Below, in pieces: positions 42,362 to 60,536 of a stretch of DNA of 64,000 nt (positions within the stretch are counted from its first letter, which is position 1; every line of letters starts with the position of its first letter). The stretch spans positions 24,328,568 to 24,392,567 of the forward strand of contig NC_045134.1 of assembly GCF_007655135.1 (NCBI RefSeq). Direction: 5' to 3'. Made by a program: the position numbers and the translations under genes. Origin of the DNA: Punica granatum (lineage: Eukaryota; Streptophyta; Magnoliopsida; Myrtales; Lythraceae). The notes under the pieces were generated by a model. That model was not told the DNA's origin, did not search any database, and saw only the letters and a list, made by a program, of their open reading frames with translations.

Positions 42362-45317
42362 CTAGCTTTTCCCGAAGTACGAAAACAGTGTTGACTGTTT
42401 ATCCCCGGTCCCCTTCGTTTCTCTCGTCTTCTTCTTCTTCACCGGACTTCTGTGATGCTTCTCACTCTCTTCCGTGGTTGCATTGTCTGAATCGGCTGCG
42501 ACCTCTTTGTAGTCTCGCTTCACTTTATGGTCTTCTTGTAAGTCTTCAGGAATCTTAGTTAAACTTGGTTTGCATTCAGGTACAGGAGGATGATCGAATG
42601 CTTCCGTCTCAGGCTCCACTTTGACATTTTCAGGAAGTTCCACCTTTACAGATTTACGCGGAGAAGTCTCCTCCTCTTGCTTTATTTCTGGCTCTTTCTT
42701 GGCTTGCTTCGGTGAAAAGAACTTCGAGATCGAGTTTTTCTCTTCTGTCTTCAACTGGATCTGCGAAACAGATAAATTGAGCTTCGGCTCCATAATAATA
42801 ACAAATGGATGTATATTGTGCAGCATAGATCAGTTCAAGCACATTAAATCCCCAGTGATCTTAATCGTGTTTGGCACAACAGAATTGGGATGAAAAAAAG
42901 GGGCATGGAATGCCCCATTTTCATTTCACACAATCCTTCCATTTCCATTCTTCCTTCCCAAATGCAGGGTGAGACTGTCACTTAGTACGATCAACTTCAG
43001 ACCCGCTTCCTTGCAAATTTAAATTATCTCTTCATTCAGAAGAAATCTAATCTTAACAAGGAAGAGTTGAATCAAACTTACCTCTTTGATGCATTCAGGT
43101 CCATCAAACGACAGCTTTCCCATTGCAGGTGTTACTGGGTACCACGCCTGAAGGTTAAATTTTGTTGAGATACATCAAAAGCAGTAAGACACATGACTAA
43201 TTCTTATATTTGTAGGGGATCTTACTAGATTGGATCCTTCATAGGGTTTGAGCACCGCTTGGACATTCGAAGATGCACCCGTTAGCCACATGTCAGTAGC
43301 TTCCTTGTCGCCCAAAATGACGGGCATCCTGTCTGTAGTGCAGACAAGTAAAATATGTAGCAAAATGCACCTATAAAATCATGCCACTAATCATCCATTT
43401 ATAAGTGGTTCTAGAACATTAATAGATTCATAATTACACATAAGTGAGTTAGCATTAGACAGTTCCAATAACATCTTCGACTCTACTTTAGGGTGAAAAG
43501 TTCCAACAGAGTAGCAGACAAGTTTATGGAATCGGCACTTGCTCTTTAATGATTGTTCTTTCTATAAGTCTCGGACAACAGGCATGCAGTAAAAAACAGG
43601 ACAGACAAAATATGAATACTAAACCTATTCTGACTTACCGTGGAGCCACTGCAGTGCTGGGGACGAAGAAGTTGTGAGGATAGTGAAGGTATAAAGAGTC
43701 TCGCCTGCAGGCAAGAGTTTGACTTGCTGAGAAACTAATTACAATTGCCCTTTAGACTTGGTCTAAAAGGAGGAGAGGCAAGAGAAATCATGCTGAAAGT
43801 GCCAATGGTAAGTAATCACATCATAGGAGCAACTCATGGAGGTAAGACATCGGCAACTGTCCAATGCAAGCTAAAATTAATTCAGCAATTACAGGAAAGG
43901 GGATAAGCAAATTGGGGAGACATTAAGAGAAAGTGTACTGTGCCTATATGTGACTGAAACAGAGTTGAAGCACCTTCGGAATTGACCCAGGAATCATATA
44001 AAGCAGCAAATACAAGTGGCCTCTCGTCCTTAAAATGAATGTAGTAAGGCTGCTTCTTTGATCCGTCTTTTTTCCACTCGTAAAATCTGGAGAATGTGTC
44101 AAAAGAAGATGACAGCATGGAAGCAAAACTAAGTAATCCAGAGTACTTCTCATACAGAATTGGCAAAGAGATGACGAAATTGTGGAAATTTCTAAGGAGT
44201 TGAATCTACTATACAAGAAATGTAAAATCATTACCCTTCCACAACCACAAGGCATCGGCATTTGGGAATCAGGCGGCGGAAAGATGCCTTTTCCTTTATT
44301 GACTCGGATCGAGCATTGAACTGCATTAGATGAACAGAAAAAGTAACCCAACAAAAACATGTCTAATCATTTCCACGACTCGAAAGTTTCCCTTAAACGA
44401 TCAGTCAAGAGATGGCAAGACATCAGAGATTCCAAATGCTCAACTCCAGTAAAGCTCTCAGGATGTCACCATTATACTATACTAACTTCTTGAAAAGTAA
44501 TTGCACGCCGAGTCCATCTCCACAAACTTTCAGTTAATATTAAGAACAATAGCATAGAGTTAAAAGGTTACAATGATTGATATCCCGATATAATAACTGA
44601 CACAATGTTGATGTTTATCCACAAAATTTTGCCGAATAGGAATATAAAGGTTATGAAAGATTTACAGTCAAAATGACATTTAACTCACTTGCAGCCACGA
44701 GACATGGGGAACATGAACATTCGAATCTTTGCACTGCCAACCTAATACTAATTCCATTTAAGCCTAAGCTGTTACAGTATGCACGAGACCTTTGAGACCG
44801 AATATGTAGAAACAAATCGAACCAGAATGAAACATGAGTTTTTCGACAAGGGACGACAGATTAATTAAGCATGGAATAAATTAATTAATAAGGGAAAATT
44901 TGGTTGAAGCAAATTCATTTACCATCTTAAAGTGATCGGGTTTCTCAGTCTTCTTAGTAAAGCTAGGGATTAGCCCCCAGTTCATGCACTGAAGCACCAC
45001 TACATCTCCATCTGAGGCTTCGTCGTCCATCCGCAACACCGGCATGTTCCACCCCGGAGCAACATTGTACAACGGCCGGTACCTAAAATCAACCCTCCCA
45101 AAATGTAAAACCACTATACATATATCCATCAACTCATTCATTCATTCACGATAGTTAATAACTCAAAAAAGTGCATTAAACCACAAAAATCAAAGCTTGG
45201 AAGTGGAAACTGGAGAGGATACCTTTCCATGTTGATCGTACGGACCGAAGCACCGCCGCGATGGCAGGCCCAGGGAACGTCGTCGGGGCGGAGCGCGCAG
45301 CGAGCTCTTCCGCACAT
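42362..45317 (-). CDS. HMCES: HMCES-type SRAP abasic-site processing protein with PIP motif
   Basis: Eight exons (45317-45223, 45082-44923, 44320-44235, 44086-43974, 43704-43639, 43332-43226, 43147-43082, 42760-42362), all GT-AG, encode 363 residues. The SRAP domain covers about 1-235. Known active-site residues are visible: Cys2 right after the initiator Met (MCGR), Asn87 (FNARSE), Glu113 (VVVEGFYEW) and His173 (WLHDRMPV). Cys2 must be exposed by Met removal and forms a thiazolidine crosslink with abasic sites in single-stranded DNA at replication forks. A disordered, Lys/Glu-rich tail (about 240-350) follows, with a basic PVKKKKTRETK patch. The last residues contain Q353-S-T-L-F-S-Y-F360, a canonical PCNA-interacting motif; K239-NSISKFF246 is a second, degenerate one. 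The role in replication-coupled repair is inferred from the family. Confidence 0.93.
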
Positions 45318-45524
45318 CTCCCTCTTTTCTCTCTGTGAGAGGAATAGTGAGGGCGGGAACTGGAAGGAAGGCGGTAACGGACGGCGTTTCTGCTTCTTGG
45401 AGAAGCTTTTGCGGTGGCCGTTGGATCGAACTACTTTGGGGACGCGGCGGGCGGGCTTCCTGAGCCCGATTGCTGCAGGCGGCGACCCGTTTGATTTTTT
45501 AAGTACAAAAACCCGATGTGACAA

Positions 45525-46120
45525 ATTCAGGACAATACCACCTTACAGTTGCCTTTGCAATACACAATGGATCTCATCGTTGGTTTATGTCACTTTTGAC
45601 CTTAAACCTTTTTTTTTTCTATTATCTTCCAACTTTTAACTTTTTTTATAATTTAATTTTAAAATCCAAAACAAAAGGGGAAGGAACTTGGACCGCCGAT
45701 CGCCAACCCTGACCCCACATTATCGATATTCACAGAGGAAGCCGGAAACCATGAGAGTGGAGTCAGGGTCGCCGATTGGTGACCTTAACCCCCGGATCGA
45801 CCAAGATCTCAAACTCGATATCCTAGTAGATTCGGAGGGGCCGTCAATCTGCGGCCTTGACCCCACCTCCATGGTTGTTGGCATCCTTTGTGGATGCAGG
45901 AGACCTCGGTGGCGGGATTGAGGTTGCCGATCGGTGACCCAAGCCCTTTTCCTTTTTTTCCCCCTCAAATTTTAGGATCAAATTGCAAAAAAAAAGTTTG
46001 AGGGTAATAAAGGTGAAAAAGAAAGTTTGAGGATCAAAAGTGACAAAATAATTAACGGTGAGGTCCATTATATCTCACGAAGTGAACTACAAGATGTTAT
46101 TTTTCTCTCGAAAAGCCACG
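45525..46120. mobile_element. Probable Mutator-like MITE upstream of HMCES
   Basis: Opposed arms (about 45525-45670 and 45960-46120) pair over phrases such as GTCACTTTTGACCTTAAACC against GAGGATCAAAAGTGAC, and AATTTAATTTTAAAAT against ATTTTAGGATCAAATT. The GC-rich interior resembles that of the element at 34977 in style. No target duplication was found, so the outer ends are approximate. It sits some 200 bases upstream of the HMCES start and may overlap its promoter. Confidence 0.55.
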
Positions 46121-46254
46121 TGATCCAATTTGTTTCAACCTCAAACCACATAGGAGTTTATGTATTTTTCCCCTTTTTTAAAATTAAATCACGAGGTTTT
46201 TAGTCGTTTGATTCAAGTCTGTATAGGTCATTGGAAATTTACGAATGGATCACT

Positions 46255-46441
46255 TTTGTTTTCGACCCCTGTAACTTGGTATCTCGAATTCTATGGATCC
46301 TAACTAATCAATATTTGAGCTGAATCGATTCAGTAGGGAATAAAACTGTATAAATCATTTTCTTTATTAGCAAGACTCAAATTCAAGATTTTACTAAACT
46401 AAAAGAGGTGTTGTATCTAAACTAAACCCAATTCAAAACAC
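46255..46441 (-). mobile_element. tRNA-derived SINE, family 1, copy f
   Basis: On the minus strand it shows CTTTTAGTTTAGTAAAATCT, TTGAATTTGAGTCTTG and ATTCCCTACTGAATCGATTC. It is flanked by perfect 8-bp repeats GGATCACT at 46247-46254 and 46442-46449. The T-rich end faces left, as expected for this orientation. Confidence 0.6.
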
Positions 46442-47001
46442 GGATCACTAATTTGAAGTAGGGATGAATCTAGGAGTTTGGTTTGGGTAATGATGAAACT
46501 CGAGGAAAGGTAAAAAAGATAAAATCATAAAGTCATGGAGCAAAATGAGATTATTAATAAAATAATAAGTTCATCATGAAAGGTAAGTTTACTTTTGGTT
46601 TTTTAGTTAGATAATGATTTAACTTAATTTAATTTTGTGCAATAATTGTAAGTGTTGACAAATATGTTGATGTGTGAGAATATATATATATATATGTGAA
46701 AGTAGATGAACAAATTATTATGTATATAATGTGAAAGTAGATGGAGAATTTATTATTGAAAAAATTAATTATAAAAATGATTAAAAAATATGTGAGAAAA
46801 TTTATTATTAAATTAGATAAAAAAGGTAAAAAAGTAATGATTGTATTATTGAATTTGTGAAAAATAGATTTGAGTGGGGTAGAGTAAAATATCTTATTTA
46901 AAAAACAAACGAAGCCTTTTTTTTAAATTACTTTTTGGAGCCAAAAAAAAGTTATGGATTTTTTTTCAATTACACATTTCAAATTGTAATATGTATTTGT
47001 A

Positions 47002-47167
47002 TAACCAATTTGAATTGATTCAAACAGTTTAATAAGGTATCGGATTTGAGTCTTATAAATTGAAAAAATCCACCATCGAAAGAGTTTTATCTCTTACTTG
47101 GCCCATTTAGCTTGATATTAAATTAATAACTCATCGAACTCTTGGACACTAGGTGTGCGCATCGAAA
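47002..47167 (+). mobile_element. tRNA-derived SINE, family 1, copy g
   Basis: A 166-bp copy between AATATGTATTTGTA (46988-47001) and AATATGCATTTGTA (47168-47181), a 14-bp target duplication with one transition. The body has TCGGATTTGAGTCTTATAA, AAAATCCACCATCG, TTTTATCTCTTACTTGGCCC and TTAATAACTCATCG. Confidence 0.78.
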
Positions 47168-47586
47168 AATATGCATTTGTACGTAATCTATTAATCAAGG
47201 AGCATATACAAGAGTATGTTGTATAGGGTTTTACTCGTTCAATAGTGAGTGACATTTTCATGGATCAATCAATAAGTAAACGGCTACGTAATATTATCAC
47301 GTCATATGTATTAATTAAAGCATTTAACAATAAAATTTTATGTGCCATTTGGCCACGATTTAACAGATTGGATTAAGGTAATGATAGGGACTAAATCATA
47401 ATAAGACAAGGTGGAGGACCTGATTGAGCAGAAAAAGAACATATTGGGTGTAAATGAGGAAACAAAAAAGTAAAAGGACATTCAAGGAAAATTGAAATGA
47501 AGTGATATTTGCTAGTCAAAGCTCAGAGAAGGCCAAAGTCAAAACCCCCGACACCGTACCTGCGCTCACTATAATCCTTGGCTCTG

Positions 47587-49763
47587 ATGCTGTCGCAGCT
47601 CGCGAAACGGCAGAACGCCTTTTCCCCATGCCTCCGGTACGCCACCTTCGCCACGGCCTCGCCGAGGCGGCGGCCGAAGTCCCCGCCGCTGGCCCTCAGG
47701 AAATCGGAGGAGAAGTCGGAGTGGTGGATTGTCGACGGCGAGATGCACGAGATTGGCGACAATGTCCCCTCGCGTGAGCGGTTCGTTATTCCCCGGGACA
47801 ACATCCCCAACCGGCGCCGGAAGCAGCTCAGGGAGCAGTTCATGCGCCGTACTCGCCTAGTTCTCAAAGAATCGGTCAGCTCTTAATCTCCTCTTCCACG
47901 TTTTAGGGCTTGTGCTTTAGAATGATCGGTTTGATTATTGGATAATCAATTCACATATCAGATTATTCTCATTCTTCTCTGAAAATTTTGTTCGCGTCGA
48001 TTTATCTGTTTGAGAAATGGTAGCAAATCGAGTCCTTTGATCCAATTTCATGAGATTTCACATGTTTGGAGTGGCGATGAGATGATTTTTTTAACAGACA
48101 AATTGATTGAATGGATCGGCTTCATATAAAACAAAGCGAAAATCAGGAAATTTTAAGTTTTGATTGGTGATTGAATGGGAAACAGCCGGATTGTGTAATC
48201 CTAAATCTTTATCCAATTTTGTGGAATATGGTAATGGTTTAGGAGCACGAGCCCTGGTGCAAAAAGTACATGGAGCTTTACAATGAGCTCCGGGAGAACT
48301 GGGAGAGGTTGTACTGGGACGAGGGATACTCCAAGAAAATTGCCCAAGATCATGCCAATTACGAATCCGCTGAGGATGATGATCAAGATTTTTCTCCATA
48401 CAGGTTTGCCCATTAGTCGTGTATCATGGTTAAATTGTTGATTTAGCACTTGGGTTTGCTCAGTTGTACAGGAGTGATCATCTAGGCAGATGGTCCTTTT
48501 TCGCTCTTTCTTTTATAGTCTAGCATCATTAGTTTCAGTATTGAACGGGCAATGGCTTTCTTGTGTTTCAGGAGTCGACAGACATATACAGACCAACTGA
48601 AGGTACTGAGTATCCAATCTTGACTTGACCATATGTTTATCTAACAAACGTTGACCAGTATGATAGTTTGGAAAAGAACTTTGGTGCTCGCAATTCCTAT
48701 GTTCTTACTGCATGGATTGTCTTGGAACTGCATAGATATGGGGATACATGCTGGCTGGTAATTCTTTTCGGATATGTGATTGCATAAAAAAGTTAACTAA
48801 TCCATGGTTCTTCATCCATGACCACAACATTTGCGGGCATAATCTATTATCCAAGTTGCCGACATATCTTCTTCCGTTTCTTTTTTCTTTTTTTTTTTAA
48901 TGCCACAAAGCTGCTGACGTATCTGAAGAGTTGGTTTCTTTTGCGGTTTATTGATTAGTCTTCTTCTTCTTTTTTTGTTTTTTTGGATGTCAGCATTTTG
49001 ATTTGATGACTGCACATCAGATTATTCCCTGCTTCACATTTATTGAACAAACCATTGGATTCTTATCACAGGAGCAAGGATTTGTTCGGAACAGGCAAGG
49101 TGCTGATAACCGGGAAAAGGTTAACCAAATCAGGGATAAATTTGAATATGACAGAGAAAAAAGAATGAGGGAGAAAGGTAGGTTCAAATGCTTACAATTG
49201 TAATTTTCTGGTATGATATATTTGATTATAATAGCTAATTACTTCTTGTTACATCATCTCCATATTGGTGTTAGGCTTTACAAAACTGTAGATGTAGGTG
49301 AAAAAGTCTTCTGATTCTCTCGTCACTTGATAGGATTAGCAATCCATTTCCGTTAAATACACAGTCTGGTCATTAATACATATATTTTCTTTGAGATAAT
49401 GGGATCTCCTTCTGAAATGTTCCTTTTCCATTCGTATCTAGCATGGCACCTACAACTGGGGCAAACTTCCTCAAGCATGACTGCTGCTATTGTCTGTCAA
49501 TATTGTGTTCCCCCCCCCCCCCCTTAATATCTGTCATGATAAGAATTTTCTCATTAGATTTCTTGTGTTATTCGACTGTTGGGCTACAAAACATGCATCT
49601 GTCTGAGGAACTGACAAAGATCTCCCGGTACATTTGCTTATTTGATTGAGTTGCAGCCTTTGCACCCATGAATGGACAAGTTGCTTCCGACTCGAGAGAC
49701 TCAAAACCCTTGAACCGGCCATTTGATGCTCAAAGATACTTCTCGGATAGTGAAAATGACTGA
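47587..49763 (+). CDS. Conserved plant protein with predicted mitochondrial presequence
   Basis: Five exons (47587-47874, 48243-48403, 48572-48602, 49072-49177, 49657-49763), all GT-AG, encode 230 residues. The first 35 residues (MLSQLAKRQNAFSPCLRYAT...) are Arg/Ser/Ala-rich without acids, as in a mitochondrial targeting peptide. The core reads EKSEWWIVDGEMHEIGDNVP, NRRRKQLREQFMRRTRLVLK, EHEPWCKKYMELYNELRENW and KIAQDHANYESAEDDDQDFS. It is highly charged and helical, with many Trp and Arg, and an acidic Ser/Asp C terminus ends the protein. I think the core is conserved among land plants but do not recognise a named domain. Charged helical proteins of this kind are common among organelle ribosome accessory factors, but that is speculation. 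Exon phases (0, 2, 0, 1) join without stops. Confidence 0.82.
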
Positions 49764-50559
49764 TAGATCGATGAACATTAGTAGTTTGTTGGCGGTGGTT
49801 ACCCTGCTGCAGCTCCCGAAAAACGCAGACAATCGAGGTTCCTGCCTTCAAACTTGCAGCAGCTGTAGAAGCTCATTCATTTAGTACTTCCAAATAGAGT
49901 TGTTTGTAATCCTTCAGACTAAGTCCGTGGTTGGCTTCGGGAGTCTAGGCTCGACTTCGTATAACAATATTGGTTAGCTGCATAGGTGTTTTGATATAGA
50001 CAACGATCATTATGCTGGCCGCTGGAATGTGGGTGAACATTGTTGTTACATGATGCTCTTAGCATAAGATGGGACATGCTTGAAGCAACTGTGTTTGAGT
50101 TGAGAGTTTTGGAGCGGCTCTTCATGTGTTTCAGTGGAGGAACAATGATCTCCTTTATTCTTACTCTTGTTCATTCGACGTAAAACCTTGCATCGAGCTG
50201 TTATATGTCCACGCACGTCCGCATGTCTGGTGATGAGACACATTAAACCGAATTATCAAGGGAGGGACTGAAACAGACAATATCAGGAAGTTGAGTGGCC
50301 GTAATTGTTCAAATAAAAGTACGAGTGTAAAAGTGAAAGGACAAAAATTTCAGGGATCATATAGAAAGAACTCATCCATTCACCAACTTTTGAAAACTGA
50401 GCTCCTTGGTCACGGCACTGTATACGCGCGTCGACTTCACTCGCGGCCGGCGCCAAAATAACTCCGTTCACCTCACCCTTCAGTTTGAAATCCATACATT
50501 CAACGTATAATCGCCGGAGCTGCGGATGCTCCACTGTCCATAGCCGCCGATCGGAGACG
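49764..50559. other. Intergenic region before AUG3
   Basis: 3' UTR of the preceding gene, then the AUG3 promoter. There is a GC-rich patch with an E2F-like site at 50449-50458, and no TATA box is obvious. Confidence 0.5.
50449..50458 (-). promoter_or_regulatory. E2F-like site upstream of AUG3
   Basis: On the minus strand TTTTGGCGCC contains TTTGGCGC, a match to the E2F consensus TTTSGCGC, about 100 bases before the AUG3 start. A cell-cycle-controlled promoter would suit a spindle protein. Chance occurrence in GC-rich DNA is possible. Confidence 0.4.
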
Positions 50560-57640
<7,081 letters not shown>

Positions 57641-58770
57641 AGCCTTTCTTTCCTTTTTCCCCTTTTCTTTCTTCTTTTGCTATTCTTGGGCGTTTGGGTG
57701 TGTTTTGGGGTGCCATAGCTTTCTGATGCAGAATACATTTCGATTCAGTTGATTTTGAATCGAAGATCCAACTCGTCTCAAAAGCCAATGCATGTATCAT
57801 CACTTATCTAAAATTGAATTACTGTCGATAGTATGGCCATTTATTGTCACAATTCAACTAGACACCGTATATTTGCAAAACATTTCGGTCTAATAAACAT
57901 CCTTTTCGACTTGAAAGAAACATATAATTGAAGAGAGTGCCTCTTTTGACTTATAGACGTTACCGATACTTGCAGAATTATAAGATGGTTTCAGCATTGC
58001 TCGTAATCGAAAAGCTTTTCCGGCCTAATAGTATTTGAGAGATGTCTAACTCTAGCTATAAGCTAGAACTCGATCTTTTTTACTTTGTGAACGCTGGGGA
58101 CTCACTTTCAATTTGAAATGATGTTGGCTCTCTTGAGATAATTAAACCCATAGGTCTACAGAGAGTTTCACATGTCAAAACCTCATCAAAAGTTGGTGCT
58201 TAAGATTTAAAAAGGAGAAAACACACTTAATCAAAAGAAGCAAAATTTTCACTTTTCTTTTTATCTTTTTTTTTCGCTTTCTCTTTTCCCCTTTTTCTCC
58301 TTTTTTTTTCTTGGATATAATTTACAATTTCTTTTATTTTCTCAAAGGGGATGAAACCCAATTAATTCAAAATCAAAATAAAGAATAAAGAATCAAAGCT
58401 AAATCTAACCGCAAAAAAAGGAACAAAAACTTGAATAGAAGATAAGGTTTTTCCAACACAAAGGACAAAAAGAGAAGCTGCCCCTTTGCTTCAAAAATCA
58501 AAATCATGAAATGGCAACATATAAAGAAGCTCTTTATATTAGAGATCTCGGCGAGACAAGAAGTACATATATGGATATACCGAATCGGTGATAACCGCGT
58601 TCAATAAACTTTGTGAGTACATGAAATTCTTATATTAACAGTCACTAACACGCGATCTATCAACAGCGCACCTGATCAAAGGCGCTAGAACGAACAGTTT
58701 TTCATGATATATTTATATATGTGCCATGTTCCGAAGGTTGAGCTTCTTAATTTGATCTGTAGTAAGCTTC
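57641..58770. other. Convergent intergenic region after AUG3
   Basis: The AUG3 3' UTR is followed by AT-rich sequence with T-runs and A-runs around 58250-58500. No gene is visible. The 3' UTR of the minus-strand gene begins at its right end. Confidence 0.5.
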
Positions 58771-59926
58771 TCAAAAATCACAAGCGGGCAGCAAGCAGCT
58801 GAAACACAGCCCTGTGATCTTCTGCAAGGGAAAAAGAGAGATTTAAAAAAAGAAAAACTTAATTATTATATATATAAGAAGGAAATATTAAATAGAAAAA
58901 AAAAATTTAGACTCCTTGACCTTTTTTGGTTTTGAGAAGAGGAGCTCAGGTGGGATCTTGTACAAGTCTTCATCCACAGGTTTTGGTGCAGCTGATGATC
59001 TCATAATTCTAGGGTTAGGGTTAGGGTTAGGGTTAGGGCTTGCAGCTGTCTCCTCTTCCAAATATTCCTTCACCCATAAGCTCTTCTTCTTTGCTTCTTC
59101 TGTGTCTGGCCCTTTTATTATCTGCATGCATTATAACCCATTTCACTCAAAAAAAAAAAAAACCTTCAACTATTTATGAACTCTCCCATTCACAAATTGT
59201 AGAGAAACCCTTATCCATTGTTTTTCTTTAATAATTGGCTATGTGTTCATGGACCAAGAAAAGAATTTCAAGGATAAGTCATAACAATTTTTACACCAAG
59301 TTTGGAAAAAAAAAAAACTAGTTTTCCCTTTCTACCATCGTTTAATGCATACTGAAATCAAATCAAATTAAAACTTACGAGATGCAATTCGGTATCATTT
59401 AAATACGTGACGTGATTGTTAACAAAAAAGAAAAAAAAAAAGAAGGTGATCTGATTAGGCGGGGTGCGAAATAGATGAACACTAAAACTTTGGGGGTGCA
59501 GAAAAGAATTATATGAAGATGTATATATATTTTGGACGTCCAGAGAACGTAAGTAAACGAATGTTTAAATTCATTTCTTACCCTTCGGCTAGAAACAACG
59601 ATGACTGCTACATTCTCGTACACATCATCCTTACTAATGCCATTATCCCCTGACTCGTTCAAATCGTCGGCTTTGCCTTCTGAGGGCCGAGCCACCTCGT
59701 CCCCACTCGCCGACTCGAAGGACTTATTCAAGGGCACATCCTCGCAGCTGTCCCAGCGCCAAGAACCCCGCATCCGGCTGGACCTCTAAATTAACCGAAC
59801 AATTACAGAAAGACCCAATACTATTAATGCTAAATTCAACGTCGAAGAGGAGATTAATTTTGATAAAAGAAGATCTTTTTTTATGGAAAAAAAAGAAAAT
59901 TAGAATGCTTGTATACTTACACTCAT
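58771..59926 (-). CDS. Uncharacterised 153-residue plant protein
   Basis: Four exons are inferred (59926-59921, 59785-59582, 59121-58921, 58821-58771), all GT-AG and phase 0. The first coding exon holds only Met-Ser before a strong GTAAGT donor; if it is wrong, translation could start at MRGSWRWDSCED in exon 2. The protein is hydrophilic with acidic stretches (SASGDEVARPSEGKADDLNE), then DVYENVAVIVVSSRR, KKKSLWVKEYLEEETAA, a (PN)4 run, VDEDLYKIPPELLFSKPKK and a Cys-containing end (LCFSCLLPACDF). I do not recognise a domain. A TATA-like element on the minus strand (59991-60000) lies about 65 bases before the start. The PN run is encoded by a telomere-like repeat and may vary in length. Confidence 0.65.
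59011..59038. repeat. Telomere-like TTAGGG microsatellite within coding sequence
   Basis: About 4.7 units of TTAGGG on the plus strand; on the coding strand the CCCTAA units are read as Pro-Asn repeats. The period is six, not the usual plant telomere TTTAGGG, so reading frame is preserved by any even change of unit number and by odd ones as well. Confidence 0.9.
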
Positions 59927-59990
59927 TTTGGAGATGAAGCAGAGGAAAGAAAGGAAAGAGATCAGTAGAGCTTTGAGACGGTCTCTGAAC

Positions 59991-60000
59991 TTTATATATT
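59991..60000 (-). promoter_or_regulatory. TATA-like element of the 153-residue protein gene
   Basis: AATATATAAA on the minus strand, about 65 bases upstream of the inferred ATG at 59926. Confidence 0.5.
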
Positions 60001-60536
60001 GCACTCAAACGTCGTCTCAAGCTCAACTGAGAGTTTACACTCGATTTTCATTTATTTATTATTGTTTAATAATTCAAATAAGATTAGAAAAGCAATCCAC
60101 ATGGGCCCACCCTTGCTCAAAAGTGAATTTGCCATTTTCATCATTTATCTCCCCCTTGGAAAGGTTCGAGAAGCCTACTATTATACATGGAGAGGTTATT
60201 ATGTGATCTCAGTTAATCAATAAAAAAATTGACATATTGATTTTAGGGAGAATCACAGTAGAAGTCCTAAAAGTTTACCGTTTTTGTTGATCGAGATCTA
60301 TATGTTTCAAAATGGAGAATTCAGTCCTAAAACGTATATTTCGTTATCACATTCAGTCTTAATCGTGACTGAAAATTAACAGGTTCCTATGTGGATAATA
60401 ATGGCGTGAAATATTTTCCAGGTGTCATCGGGAATGAAGACATGGCTAACTTTTTTAATGATGTGGCCAATTATTAAAACCAAAATGAGTGGTCATATTA
60501 CTAGTTTACCCTTCCTTACTCATCAAAATTTCCAAA
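60001..60536. other. Spacer before the gypsy remnant
   Basis: From about 60245 the text (AGTCCTAAAAGTTTACCG and ATTCAGTCCTAAAACG) has the style of an arm of a Mutator-like MITE, but I could not find the matching inverted arm. No gene. Confidence 0.4.

Larger units (their letters stand above)
46121..47586. other. Spacer upstream of the presequence-bearing protein gene
   Basis: Contains two SINEs in opposite orientation (46255-46441 and 47002-47167) and AT-rich sequence. The short 5' region of the next gene falls in the last 150 bases. Confidence 0.5.
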
